Assembly (NCBI GenBank): GCA_024103275.1
Contig: JAGFIV010000026.1
Location: 1-64,000 of the forward strand
Direction of reading: 5' to 3'
Origin: Flavobacteriales bacterium
GTDB taxonomy: Bacteria > Bacteroidota > Bacteroidia > Flavobacteriales_F > PHOS-HE28
DNA length: 64,000 bases
The position numbers and the translations under genes were made by a program. Below the pieces are notes generated by a model. That model saw only the letters and a list, made by a program, of their open reading frames with translations. It did not search any database and had not been told where the DNA came from. Below are positions 9,118 to 18,162 of the stretch, in pieces; position 1 is the first letter of the stretch, and each line of letters opens with the position of its first letter.

Positions 9118-9761
9118 TTGCGGCCGATCAACAGAAACTGCTTGCCGAAGAAACGCCACGCCCACGGCCTGGCCAGGTAGGAGCGTACCAGGAAGCGGTT
9201 CACGGGCAACCGGCCCCGGAAGGAAAGCGGAAGGAAGCGCGGTTCGACCGACTCCACTTCGAAGCCCGCGCCGTACAAGTGTTCCGCAGCGCCCAGTTCC
9301 GACAGGACCACCGTGTGGTCCGCAAAATCAAAATACTCCTTGTACGTGTACTTGAAATTGGGGCCCATGACCGCAATGCGGCCACCCGGCTTGATGTGGG
9401 TGTGCAGCTTGGTGAGGAAGTCGGCCACTTCCTCCTGCGACCCCAGATGCTCCAGGAAGTTGCTTACGAACACAGCATCAAAGTGGTCCTTGGGCAGGTC
9501 AATGGTGCGCGTGTCCCCGATGGCCACCCGCACCTCCTTCGCCGCATGCGCACGGACGAAGGGCTCATTGACGTCCACGGCCCATTTCTCCCCGGCCGGC
9601 ACGTGGTTGATGAACTCGCACATCCCCGCAGCCGGGTCCAGCACCGCCTGAGGCTGCCCCAAGCGCCGGAAGAGATAGGCGGAAAGCTCCTTCCAGACCA
9701 TGGCACGTTTGGCCTGGTCCACATCCCGGAAGCGGTAGGAATAGATGCGGTCCAGGTTCAT
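9114..9761 (-). CDS. Class I SAM-dependent methyltransferase
   Basis: 215 residues with a Rossmann SAM-binding motif VLDPAAGMCEF (about 40-50), a second acidic turn (VDVNEPF) and the DAVFVSNFLEHL segment typical of small-molecule or sugar methyltransferases. It overlaps the following GT2 gene by 4 bp (GTGA), and its ATG overlaps the stop of a preceding short ORF (ATGA). Association with a lipid-linked sugar module suggests sugar or glycan methylation; the substrate is inferred only. Confidence 0.82.
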   Translation of the reverse strand: MNLDRIYSYRFRDVDQAKRAMVWKELSAYLFRRLGQPQAVLDPAAGMCEFINHVPAGEKWAVDVNEPFVRAHAAKEVRVAIGDTRTIDLPKDHFDAVFVSNFLEHLGSQEEVADFLTKLHTHIKPGGRIAVMGPNFKYTYKEYFDFADHTVVLSELGAAEHLYGAGFEVESVEPRFLPLSFRGRLPVNRFLVRSYLARPWAWRFFGKQFLLIGRK

Positions 9762-10246
9762 CCCTTGGGACTTCTATGGGACGCACCATCGGGCTCCTCA
9801 TCCGTCATCCCTCTTCCGAAGGTGTCCGGCACTTCACCGCGCTGGATGTTGGACAGAGCGACGGAACCGTAGGGGTCCATGAGGCACATGTTTTCACGAA
9901 TGGACACCTCCATGCGATCCTTCACGCCCTTTCCGGTGGAATCGACCAAGAACCGGGATCCGGCACCATGATCTACCACGGTCCAAGGTGCTTCAGCATA
10001 TTCCACGAACGGAGCCCCTGCTGGTGCCACTCCCTGGCCTCCAATGTTCCGCCAAGCATATGGCCAGGGTTCCTTCCTTCCCGGCAGTAGCCGCTCCCAT
10101 GCCGGTCCACCGCCAAGTTGCGGATCGGGCAGGGCAGGGAGCCGGGGGCAGGGAGACCTCCGCATCCCATGCCAGGCCATGTGGCGGTCCATGCACCTGG
10201 GGTCGCCTGTGGTTGACGGCAGACGTCCTTTAATTCCATGCGGCAT
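9758..10246 (-). CDS. Uncharacterised ORF coupled to the methyltransferase gene (doubtful)
   Basis: An open frame of 162 codons from ATG 10246 whose stop overlaps the next gene's ATG as ATGA. A TATATTCG promoter-like box sits 19 bp before its start. The first half is Pro/Arg-rich and unlike a folded protein; the second half (from FVEYAEAPWTVVDHGAGSRF) looks more protein-like. No family is recognised. A different minus-strand frame is also open over 9973-10281, so a frameshifted remnant is possible. If it is not a gene, 9762-10370 is a 600-bp intergenic leader with nothing else recognisable. Confidence 0.3.
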   Translation of the reverse strand: MPHGIKGRLPSTTGDPRCMDRHMAWHGMRRSPCPRLPALPDPQLGGGPAWERLLPGRKEPWPYAWRNIGGQGVAPAGAPFVEYAEAPWTVVDHGAGSRFLVDSTGKGVKDRMEVSIRENMCLMDPYGSVALSNIQRGEVPDTFGRGMTDEEPDGASHRSPKG

Positions 10247-10264
10247 CCTGCGGGGCAATGGGCG

Positions 10265-10272
10265 CGAATATA
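10265..10272 (-). promoter_or_regulatory. Promoter -7 element TATATTCG with upstream TTG
   Basis: Minus-strand TATATTCG followed by CG. A TTG lies 17 bp upstream, a spacing within the flavobacterial TTG-N17-23-TAnnTTTG pattern. It would drive the 9758-10246 ORF and the methyltransferase-GT2-GT-C genes. Confidence 0.5.
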
Positions 10273-10370
10273 GTCCGTCATGCAAGCTTCAACAGGGACC
10301 CGTTGGCACTTCCGGACGGTTCATGTTTCACCGCCATCCATCCAGCCCACCTTTGACCGTCATCCACATC

Positions 10371-11366
10371 ATGCCACTCCCCTTCATCGCCATCCTGCGC
10401 GGCGGATTCACCGGCGAATCCGTGATCAGCATGCAAAGCGCCGACAACATGATGGCCGCCCTCGACGCCGCACGCTATGACGCGGTGTTCATCACGGTGG
10501 AACGCGATGCCTGGACCTGCTCCCGCACCGATGGCACCCCGCTGCCGTTCGACCGGGGCCATTTCACCGCCGACCGCGGGAAGGGGCATGAACGGTTTGC
10601 GGCCGCCCTGATCGCCGTGCACGGCACCCCTGGCGAGGACGGCAAGCTGCAGGGCTATCTGGACCTGCTGGGCGTGCCCTACCAGACCGGCGGCGTGCTC
10701 AACATGGCGCTCACCATGAGCAAGTTCAGTACCGTGAGCCTGCTCCGGCAGATGGGCTTCCCGGTGGCGCCCTCGCTGCTGCTGCACCAAGGCACACCTG
10801 ATGCCACCGGCCGCGTGGCCCGCGAGGTGGGCTTCCCCTGCTTCGTGAAACCCGACACCAGCGGCAGCAGCCTCGGCATCAGCAAGGTGAAGACGGCTGA
10901 CGAGCTGCCCGCCGCCCTGGACCTGGCCTTTGCCGAGGACCCCTTGGTGATGTGCGAGAAGGCCGTGACCGGCCGCGAGCTCACCTGCGGCGTGCTGCGC
11001 ATGGACGGAAAAGTGCAGGCCCTGCCCGTGTGCGAGATCCGCACCACGCACGAGTTCTTTGACTACCAGGCCAAGTACCACGCGGCCGACACCCAAGAGC
11101 TGGTGCCCGCCCCCATTCCGGACGAGATCGCCCAACTCATCCAACGCCGATGCGAGGCCATCTACGCCGCCATGAACTGCAACGGCATGGTGCGCATCGA
11201 CAACTTCTGGCTGGAAGGACAGGGCGACGGCAAGCAAGTGGTCACCATCGAGATCAACACCGTGCCCGGCTTCACCGCCGCCAGCATCTATCCGCGCATG
11301 CTCAAGGCGGCCGGCATCAGCCCCGGCCAAGTGGTGAACGGCATGGTAGCGGAAATGATACGGTGA
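10371..11366 (+). CDS. ddl: D-alanine--D-alanine ligase
   Basis: ATP-grasp ligase joining two D-Ala for peptidoglycan precursors in the cytoplasm. 331 residues from the ATG at 10371, which opens directly on the N-terminal substrate loop (GGFTGESVISMQSA). The ATP-grasp core (VKPDTSGSSLGISKV) and the metal-binding end (IEINTVPGFT) are intact. The frame is open further upstream, but those residues do not resemble Ddl. From memory, ddl lies beside the PASTA and rluD genes in many Flavobacteriia; here a glycan module separates them. It converges with rdgB across an AT-rich repeat. Confidence 0.95.
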   Translation: MPLPFIAILRGGFTGESVISMQSADNMMAALDAARYDAVFITVERDAWTCSRTDGTPLPFDRGHFTADRGKGHERFAAALIAVHGTPGEDGKLQGYLDLLGVPYQTGGVLNMALTMSKFSTVSLLRQMGFPVAPSLLLHQGTPDATGRVAREVGFPCFVKPDTSGSSLGISKVKTADELPAALDLAFAEDPLVMCEKAVTGRELTCGVLRMDGKVQALPVCEIRTTHEFFDYQAKYHAADTQELVPAPIPDEIAQLIQRRCEAIYAAMNCNGMVRIDNFWLEGQGDGKQVVTIEINTVPGFTAASIYPRMLKAAGISPGQVVNGMVAEMIR

Positions 11367-11368
11367 GG

Positions 11369-11428
11369 GGAATTCGCCAACTGGGCATTTGGCGAATTGG
11401 CAATTTGGTGATTTGGCAAATTGGCGTA
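11369..11428. repeat. AT-rich degenerate tandem repeat with hairpin between ddl and rdgB
   Basis: Short units of the type ATTTGGC/AATTGGC repeat across this 60-bp gap. Perfect 10-bp inverted arms at 11371-11380 and 11389-11398 flank an 8-nt loop. It sits between convergent genes and may serve as a bidirectional terminator. Its base composition is very different from its surroundings. Confidence 0.7.
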
Positions 11429-11433
11429 TTCCA

Positions 11434-12012
11434 TCACCCATGTTCCGCCAGGTGCCTCGCCAGCTTCCACACCGCGTGGCTGCGGTGGCTAATGGCATTC
11501 TTCGTTTCCGGGGGCAGCTCTGCGAAGGTTTGTTCGGCGGCGTCGGGCACGAAGACCGGATCATAACCGAAGCCATTGCTGCCGCGGGCCTCCAGCGCGA
11601 TCCGGCCCTGTACCTCACCCTCAAAGAGGTGCTCCCCTTCCCCATCCACCAAGGCGATCACCGTGCGGAAGCGCGCCCGCCTGTCCGTTGCGCCTTCCAA
11701 CACCCTGAGCAGCTTGGCCACGTTGGCCCTGTCGTCCTTCTGCGGACCTGCATAAAACGCGGAGTCCACACCGGGTGCGCCGCCCAGGGCCTCCACCTCC
11801 AGGCCGGAATCATCCGCAATGGCCGGCAAACCGCTCCGCTCATGGCCCAACCGGGCCTTCTGAAGGGCGTTCTCCGCGAACGTGCGGCCCGTCTCCGGCA
11901 GGTCCTTCGGCAGGTCGAAGTCGTTCAGGGTGGCCAGCTCGATGCCCGGCGGAAGCATCTCGCGGAGTTCCTTGGCCTTGCCAGGGTTGCCGGTGCAGAG
12001 CAGGTAGCGCAT
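11434..12012 (-). CDS. rdgB: Non-canonical purine NTP pyrophosphatase (RdgB/HAM1 family)
   Basis: Hydrolyses dITP, XTP and related nucleotides to monophosphates, cleaning the nucleotide pool. 192 residues from ATG 12012, matching family length. The N-terminal CTGNPGKAKEL, the central ADDSGLEVEALGG and the C-terminal SNGFGYDPVF and ISHRS motifs are all present. It is oriented tail to tail with ddl. Confidence 0.96.
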   Translation of the reverse strand: MRYLLCTGNPGKAKELREMLPPGIELATLNDFDLPKDLPETGRTFAENALQKARLGHERSGLPAIADDSGLEVEALGGAPGVDSAFYAGPQKDDRANVAKLLRVLEGATDRRARFRTVIALVDGEGEHLFEGEVQGRIALEARGSNGFGYDPVFVPDAAEQTFAELPPETKNAISHRSHAVWKLARHLAEHG

Positions 12013-12197
12013 GGCGCGTATTTGGACCGGAAAGTTCCGCATTCCCCTGTTAACCCGGCTAAGGTCAGCATGCCACCAACGTACTGTGCAGTCTCCAACA
12101 CCGGTTGCAGGTGCATGCCCAAATTGGTGCGACCTTGCGCCAGCCAATCACCGTTATGCGGCTCTTTGGATGTCCATGTATCCCCCCCCTTAGCACA

Positions 12198-13133
12198 ATG
12201 AACACACCAGTCTATTATACCCAACGATCGGTCAAGACGCGCTTCCTGAACATGCTCAGGTCAGCATTCAAGATCCCTGTCTTTGAACGATTACTGGCCA
12301 AGGCGGTCTCAGGCCATGAGCCCAACTCTTTCCGAGGCCGGCTGGTACCACTTGAGTATCAATATGCGAAGGGAGCTTGGCGCACGATCACGAGATCAGG
12401 GCTGAAATACCGTTTGGATATTTCCAACACGGTGGACTATTGGGCCTATTTCAACTTTATCAACCACGGGGACATTGAACTGGACAGGTTGATCAAACCG
12501 GACGACACTGTTGTGGATATCGGTGCCAACATCGGGACCCGTGCAATGGACTTTGCCCGCCTTGCCCCGCAAGGCACCGTCATCGGGTTTGAGCCCGACC
12601 CCGACACCCATCTCCGGCTTTTGGAGCACATACGCATGAACGGGCTCACGCGGCTTAAGCCGATCAACAAGGGCATTGGGCCCGTTGAAAGGAACGAATT
12701 GCTTCACCGGGTAGTTGACAATAACCCAGGCATGAACCGGATCATCACGAATCACACCGTCGATGATGACCACGGCTCCGTCCAGATATCGCTGACTCCT
12801 TTGTCCCCCGTGTTAAGTGGCCTTGGGATCAACCGGGTCAATGTGATCAAGATCGATGTCGAGGGGTTCGAATTTGAAGTATTGAAGGGATGCGAGGACG
12901 TGATCGACGCATATCATCCGATTCTCTTTATTGAGCTTGACAACGACAATTTGACCAACAACGGAAGTACCGCCCGGGAACTGGTGGATTGGGTCAGGGC
13001 GAAAGGCTATCATATCAAGATAGCAGGCAGCGATGCCCCACTGCCCACCAATTTCGATAATTGCCATTTCGACATCTTATGCATCCATGCTCCAACGCAA
13101 CCGGCGGAGCCCCAGGTGCACCATCAACCATAG
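12198..13133 (+). CDS. FkbM family methyltransferase
   Basis: 311 residues with SAM motif VDIGANIGT (106-114), the acidic turn GFEPDPDTH and the family signature KIDVEGFEFEVLKG. FkbM enzymes commonly O-methylate sugars or polyketides. The ATG at 12198 precedes a region without alternatives; the frame is open further upstream but lacks family similarity. It is noticeably poorer in GC than rdgB and ddl and is followed by 470 bp without a clear gene, suggesting a separately acquired cassette at the left end of the polysaccharide locus. Confidence 0.88.
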   Translation: MNTPVYYTQRSVKTRFLNMLRSAFKIPVFERLLAKAVSGHEPNSFRGRLVPLEYQYAKGAWRTITRSGLKYRLDISNTVDYWAYFNFINHGDIELDRLIKPDDTVVDIGANIGTRAMDFARLAPQGTVIGFEPDPDTHLRLLEHIRMNGLTRLKPINKGIGPVERNELLHRVVDNNPGMNRIITNHTVDDDHGSVQISLTPLSPVLSGLGINRVNVIKIDVEGFEFEVLKGCEDVIDAYHPILFIELDNDNLTNNGSTARELVDWVRAKGYHIKIAGSDAPLPTNFDNCHFDILCIHAPTQPAEPQVHHQP

Positions 13134-13603
13134 CGACGGATGGACAGCACTACACCGACCGCTTTACGCCAATGAGGGTGCAGATGCTCGCCGAGTAGCT
13201 CGCCGCACGTGGATCTGTCATGCCCGTATAAAAACATCCCCGCAACAACCCGTTCAAGGTTCATGCCGTTGGATCATGCAGCAGGCTTCATGGCAAGTGT
13301 CAATGGCACAGTGGCGGCGAGGGTTTCGTCGGGGGGATGTACCGGGTATGCCGAGGCGAGGAATAGCCGTACCATGCCGGCGAAAGGAGAGCCGGTACCT
13401 GCACGGAACTTGTCGAAGTGCAACGCGCTGCCCCTGCGATTCCGGCCTTAGCAGATATCCCATTGCGGGTTCCGGGTCACAGATCCGCCCAATGAAGGCC
13501 GGAACATCACGCACCTATCCGGCTTGATCCGCTCCCATTATTGCAGATGGCAAAGGCCGGTCCCGATATTTGGGCATCTTTGCGCTCCTGCCCAGCCCTT
13601 TCC
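13134..13603. other. Gap of about 470 bp without a supported gene
   Basis: Open frames here are short, Arg/Cys/Trp-rich and unlike proteins. No RNA gene or transposon end was recognised. The last 40 bp carry a likely promoter for the following SDR genes. Confidence 0.6.
13541..13582 (+). promoter_or_regulatory. Putative promoter(s) for the paired SDR genes
   Basis: TTG at 13541-13543 is followed after 21 bp by GATATTTG (13565-13572), and ten bases further by CATCTTTG (13575-13582) with GCG. Both octamers differ from TAnnTTTG only at the first base. The SDR start is 21 bp downstream. Confidence 0.45.
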
Positions 13604-14668
13604 ATGGGAAAGACCATTTTGATCACCGGAGGTGCCGGTTTTGTCGGTTCCAGCCTCGCCTTTCACCTGAAACAAGCAGACCCTGGGAACCGGGTGGTCG
13701 CCCTGGACAACCTGAAGCGGCGCGGAAGCGAGCTGAACCTGGCCCGTTTGAAGGCGGCCGGGGTGGAGTTCATGCACGGGGACGTGCGCCAGCCGAGGGA
13801 CTTGGAAGCAATCCAGGGATTTGATATCCTGCTGGAATGCTCCGCGGAGCCGTCCGTGTTGGCTGGTTACGGCGGCGACTCGCGCTATGTGGTGGACACC
13901 AACCTGGTGGGCACCGTGAACTGCCTGGAAGCGGCCGCCCGCCATGGAGCATCGATCATCTTCCTGAGCACCAGCCGGGTTTATCCGATCGAAACGATCA
14001 ATGCGGCATGCATTGAAGGCGAAAACGGGTTCTTCATCGATCCCGGGAAGCGAGTGCCCGGCATTTCTGGAAACGGCTTCGGGGAAGACCTGCCCCTGAA
14101 GGGCACACGCTCGTTATACGGGGCCACCAAACTGGCCAGTGAACTGCTGATCACTGAATATGCCGCCATGCACGGCCTTCGCTCCGTGATCAACCGCTGC
14201 GGCGTGATTGCCGGACCTTGGCAGATGGGCAAGACCGACCAAGGTTTTGCGGTGCTTTGGATCGCGCGCCATCACTGGGGGCTTCCGTTGAGCTACACGG
14301 GCTTCGGGGGCCGCGGATCGCAGGTGCGCGACATGCTGCACATAGACGACCTATGCGAGCTGATATCCCTTCAGCTGCGCAACCTGGACCGGTTGGGCGG
14401 CATGACGTTCAATGTCGGCGGCGGGCCGGCAAACAGCTTGTCCCTGCGTGGATATTCCAAGCTCGCCGCCGATACCACGGGCCGGACTATCACGGTGGGT
14501 AGCGCCCCGGATGACCGGCCAGGCGACTTGAAACTTTACATTACTGACAACTCCTTGATCACGGCCACCACGGGCTGGGCCCCCAAAAGGGACCTCCGTA
14601 CACTCTTCGCCGACACCCATCGTTGGCTTGCCGACCACGAGGAGGAACTTCGACCCATATTGACTTGA
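13604..14668 (+). CDS. NAD-dependent epimerase/dehydratase, extended SDR
   Basis: Nucleotide-sugar modifying enzyme of 354 residues. The NAD-binding Rossmann motif [10 protein letters not shown] (about 8-17) opens the protein, which supports the ATG at 13604, and the catalytic SLYGATK (YxxxK) is intact. Overall form resembles CDP-paratose/tyvelose 2-epimerase-like SDRs, but other NDP-sugar epimerases or dehydratases are possible. Its stop overlaps the next SDR start by one base (TGATG), so the two are a translationally coupled pair supplying an unusual activated sugar. Confidence 0.85.
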   Translation: MGKTILITGGAGFVGSSLAFHLKQADPGNRVVALDNLKRRGSELNLARLKAAGVEFMHGDVRQPRDLEAIQGFDILLECSAEPSVLAGYGGDSRYVVDTNLVGTVNCLEAAARHGASIIFLSTSRVYPIETINAACIEGENGFFIDPGKRVPGISGNGFGEDLPLKGTRSLYGATKLASELLITEYAAMHGLRSVINRCGVIAGPWQMGKTDQGFAVLWIARHHWGLPLSYTGFGGRGSQVRDMLHIDDLCELISLQLRNLDRLGGMTFNVGGGPANSLSLRGYSKLAADTTGRTITVGSAPDDRPGDLKLYITDNSLITATTGWAPKRDLRTLFADTHRWLADHEEELRPILT

Positions 14669-15732
14669 TGCATACTGTGATCATCACCGGCGCCGGCGGG
14701 CTCATCGGCGGCACCGCTGCGCGCTTTTACTGCGGACTGGCCGACCGCGTCGTCGGCATAGACAATGACATGCGCAGCGTTTTCTTCGGCACGGAAGCCA
14801 GTACGCGCTGGAATGTGGACCAAGTGCGGAATGCCTGCCCGAACTACATCCACCATGATGTGGACATCCGCGACCGGACAGCCTTGGAGCGCATATTCGG
14901 GGAATACGGCGCAGACGTTGACCTGATCATCCACACCGCAGCCCAGCCGAGCCACGACAAGGCGGCACAAATCCCGTTCCTGGATTTTGAGGTGAACGCC
15001 ATGGGCACCTTGAACCTGCTGGAAATGGCCCGCCAACATGCACCGGAGGCCGTCTTCATCTTCACCAGCACGAACAAGGTGTACGGCGACATGCCCAACA
15101 CCCTGCCTTTGGTGGAACTGGACACCCGGTGGGAAGTGGCGGAGAGCCACCCCTACTTCGCCCATGGCATCGATGAGCAAATGAGCATCGACCAATCCAA
15201 GCACAGCCTCTTCGGCGCATCCAAGGTCGCGGCGGACATCATGGTGCAGGAATACGGACGCTATTTCGGCATGAAGACCGGCATCTTCCGTGGCGGCTGC
15301 CTCACCGGGCCCAAGCACAGCGGAACCCAGCTGCACGGCTTCCTTTCCTACCTGATGAAATGCGCGGTGGACAAGCGCCCGTACACCATCTTCGGCTACA
15401 AGGGCAAGCAAGTGCGCGACAACATCCACAGCGACGACCTGGTGGCCATGTTCGAGGCCTTCCGGAAAAACCCCAAGATGGCCGCCGTGTACAACGCAGG
15501 AGGCGGGCGCTTCGCCAATTGCTCCATGCTGGAGGCCATCACGCTCTGCGAGAAGATATCAGGCAACAAGATGGAGATCGCGTACAGCGAACAAAACCGC
15601 ATCGGTGATCATATCTGGTACGTGAGCGACCTCTCCAAATTCAAGGCCGACTTCCCCGAGTGGCAGCCACGGTACGGGATTGAGGAGACCTTGGTGCAGA
15701 TCCACGAGGAATTCACCAAACGACCGCATTGA
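14668..15732 (+). CDS. NAD-dependent epimerase-like SDR with Phe in the catalytic YxxxK position
   Basis: 354 residues, extended SDR with TGAGGLIGG (about 7-15) for NAD. It carries the conserved [19 protein letters not shown] and [13 protein letters not shown] segments of CDP-tyvelose epimerase-like proteins. The catalytic tetrad position reads SLFGASK (180-186), so Phe182 replaces the usual Tyr while Lys186 remains. I recall the same change in close homologues, so it is probably a subfamily trait. It may bind NAD and sugar without classical Tyr-based acid/base chemistry. It partners the preceding SDR. Confidence 0.85.
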   Translation: MHTVIITGAGGLIGGTAARFYCGLADRVVGIDNDMRSVFFGTEASTRWNVDQVRNACPNYIHHDVDIRDRTALERIFGEYGADVDLIIHTAAQPSHDKAAQIPFLDFEVNAMGTLNLLEMARQHAPEAVFIFTSTNKVYGDMPNTLPLVELDTRWEVAESHPYFAHGIDEQMSIDQSKHSLFGASKVAADIMVQEYGRYFGMKTGIFRGGCLTGPKHSGTQLHGFLSYLMKCAVDKRPYTIFGYKGKQVRDNIHSDDLVAMFEAFRKNPKMAAVYNAGGGRFANCSMLEAITLCEKISGNKMEIAYSEQNRIGDHIWYVSDLSKFKADFPEWQPRYGIEETLVQIHEEFTKRPH

Positions 15733-15836
15733 CCCGGACCGGCCATGGCAGCCGCTTGCTTTCATGGATTGCACGAAGGTTCCTTGGTTACACCGCAAAG
15801 ACCTGCCGTCGTACGCATCTCCAGTCGGCCCCACCC

Positions 15837-16970
15837 ATGAAGGTTGCCATCCTTGAAACCGTGCATTTCCAGTACGGGCTTACACAGGCGGAGGTGTTCC
15901 AAGATGCGGAAAAGGTCTTCTTCGTCACGGAGGAGCTGCATCGGCGGATGCATGACTACGACGCATCCCTGTGCGAGGGCGAGTTCATCATCATCCGCGA
16001 CTTGGCGCAGGACGCACAGGCCATCATCAACAAGTGCAATGGCAGCAACGTCAATCTCCTGCTCATCAACCCTATCTTCAAGGAGTTCGAAGACCTGTAC
16101 CGTATCGTAAGGCAAACCGCCTGCCCCAAGGTCATCACCATCCACAACCTGAATTTCTGGCTCAAGTCCTTCTTCCGGACCCCCAAGTATTACCGCGAAC
16201 GCAAGCTGAAGCAAGCCATCGTGCAAGCCTGCGAATACATTGCCGTGGAAGACTTTCTGTACCATTATATCCGCACCCGGGACCCGAAGCTCTTCAACCG
16301 CTACAAATTCATCTACATCCCCTTCACGTTGTTCCATCCGCGCACAACCAGCCGCTATGTGAAGGACGACCCCACGCGGTTCAAGGTGGTCATCCCCGGC
16401 CAGATCAATCCGGCACGCAGGCGCTACGAGGAGGTGATCGAGGTGATCCATCACTTCGCCCGGTCCAAGGCGCCCATCACCTTCTCGCTGCCTGGCAAGC
16501 CTATGGGCGACTACGGCAAGTGGGTAGCGGCCGAATTGGACAAGGCCAACCGGGAACATCCCGGCATCACCTACGTCTTTCCCGCGGAAGGCACGGTGAC
16601 CACCGAGATGTTCCTGCGCGAAATGGAAACGTCGGACCTGGTGTTGTCCTCCAGCAGCGTGATCTTCCGCGATCTGGGCACCAAGGAAATCTATGGTAAG
16701 ACCAAGGCACCCGGCGCGATCTACGACATGATGTCCTTTCAGCTCCCCGGCCTGTTACCCGCCCATTTGGGCATCCCGGAAAATCTGGCCGGATCGGCGT
16801 TTACCTACGCCACGGCCGACGAGCTTCGGCAGTTGCTGCAAACGGCCATGGACAGGCCGGAGATCTATGCCGGCTGGAAAAAACGGGCCGAGGAGAACGC
16901 GTTCAACTATACTGCGGAGGCGGTGCGCAAGCACCTTCCCTTTTTCAACCCGGGGCTGGAGACGACATGA
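15837..16970 (+). CDS. Putative glycosyltransferase (GT4/GT-B-like)
   Basis: 377 residues starting at MKVAILETVHFQYG. The two-lobed layout, the late VIPGQINPARRRYEEVI segment that resembles the start of a GT-B C-terminal domain, and a position between sugar-modifying genes point to a glycosyltransferase. The usual EX7E motif of GT4 is not clear, so the assignment is by fold-like layout and context. A small ORF overlaps its stop as ATGA. Confidence 0.55.
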   Translation: MKVAILETVHFQYGLTQAEVFQDAEKVFFVTEELHRRMHDYDASLCEGEFIIIRDLAQDAQAIINKCNGSNVNLLLINPIFKEFEDLYRIVRQTACPKVITIHNLNFWLKSFFRTPKYYRERKLKQAIVQACEYIAVEDFLYHYIRTRDPKLFNRYKFIYIPFTLFHPRTTSRYVKDDPTRFKVVIPGQINPARRRYEEVIEVIHHFARSKAPITFSLPGKPMGDYGKWVAAELDKANREHPGITYVFPAEGTVTTEMFLREMETSDLVLSSSSVIFRDLGTKEIYGKTKAPGAIYDMMSFQLPGLLPAHLGIPENLAGSAFTYATADELRQLLQTAMDRPEIYAGWKKRAEENAFNYTAEAVRKHLPFFNPGLETT

Positions 16971-17065
16971 ATGACAACCTGATAGCGATGGCGCGCAGGG
17001 CAGCCCGAAAGGTCTTACTTGGTTGTCGGCTTTCTACTTTCGTCGCGTACCATGAAGAGCCATGA
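16967..17065 (+). pseudogene. Small ORF (32 codons) overlapping the upstream stop, possible gene remnant
   Basis: The ATG at 16967 overlaps the glycosyltransferase stop as ATGA and opens 32 codons beginning MNDNLIAMARRAARKV. That looks like the amphipathic start of a longer enzyme cut off by a stop, followed by 168 bp of non-coding sequence before the sulfotransferase. It could be the stub of a deleted gene or a chance ORF. Confidence 0.3.
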
Positions 17066-17232
17066 TGCGCCCTCAATAACGGTTCTACCCGATACCTGGG
17101 TGGCGCACCAAAAAGAGCGGACGGCCTACCTTCCGGCCAAGACTGGCGGCCACCAACGGTCCGAGGCATCCGGAAGAACATGCGAGACCCCGGCCCGCAT
17201 GACTAACACCTGACCTTGCATCACTTGCCTTC

Positions 17233-18075
17233 ATGTTGAGAGTGTTCTTCGGGCAACATAAATGCGCATCCAAGTGGGTAACGCTCCTGATCGAGCGCAT
17301 CTGCAATGAAATGGGATGGAAAAGCTGCATCGCCTACCGGGCAAGGATCAACGGGCATGGAAGCTTGGAACGGCTGCTCCAACACGAGCAGCCCGACTTC
17401 CTGATCATTCCGGAGTCGGACCATGGCATGTTGCAGGAAATCCAAGGTCCCTTCAAGGGTTTTCATGTCATTCGCGACCCCCGGGACCTCGTTGTATCCG
17501 GTTATTTCTCCCATCTGAAGGTCCATGAGTTGACCTCCGACATCTCCCAAGGGGTTACCGCAGGCCATCGCGAACAACTCCAAGCCTTGCCCAAGGACCA
17601 GGGGTTGGACCTGGAGATCGCCACGATTGCGCGGGTCCCATTGCAGCACCTCTACGAATGGGATTACCGGGACCCCCGGATATGGGAGGTCAAGTTTGAA
17701 CAACTGACCACCGATCCGCATAAGGAGTTCTCCTCCATTCTGTCATTCCTGGCCATGGAAGAGCCTAAAAACGATCTGCTCTTCGCCATGCAGTGCTACA
17801 CCAACCGCCTCCTGAAAAGGGCGGGGCTCCCCCGGTTCAGGGCCCACCATTATTCCCGCATGCAAATGCGCAAGACCCTGCGCGATCTTTCTTTTGAGAA
17901 CCTGAGGAGCGGGCGGCCGTGGTGGCTTAACCAGAAAGGTGCCCATTACCGGGAAGGCAAGGCCGGCAATTGGAGGGAACATCTCGACGCAAGGCATGAA
18001 CAGGCCATCGTCGATGCTTTTCCAGGAATCCTGGAAAAGTTGGGCTACGAACCCGCTTCCAGTTTCCACACTTGA
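17233..18075 (+). CDS. Sulfotransferase family protein
   Basis: Transfers sulfate from PAPS to a hydroxyl or amine acceptor. 280 residues. The 5'-phosphosulfate loop is modified (QHKCASKWVTLLI, 8-20), the 3'-phosphate site is clear (HVIRDPRDLVVSGYFS, 78-93), and the C-terminal REGKAGNWREHL matches the family RxGxxGxWK motif. Its position among glycosyltransferases suggests sulfation of the surface glycan or its lipid. Whether it acts on sugar or lipid is unknown. Confidence 0.88.
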   Translation: MLRVFFGQHKCASKWVTLLIERICNEMGWKSCIAYRARINGHGSLERLLQHEQPDFLIIPESDHGMLQEIQGPFKGFHVIRDPRDLVVSGYFSHLKVHELTSDISQGVTAGHREQLQALPKDQGLDLEIATIARVPLQHLYEWDYRDPRIWEVKFEQLTTDPHKEFSSILSFLAMEEPKNDLLFAMQCYTNRLLKRAGLPRFRAHHYSRMQMRKTLRDLSFENLRSGRPWWLNQKGAHYREGKAGNWREHLDARHEQAIVDAFPGILEKLGYEPASSFHT

Positions 18076-18162
18076 CCAAGAACAGAGACCCTGACCAATG
18101 GGATGCCAGGATGGCGGAACGGAGCCGGCGGGCAGCATGTTGAACGTGAAAGGCCGGCACAC

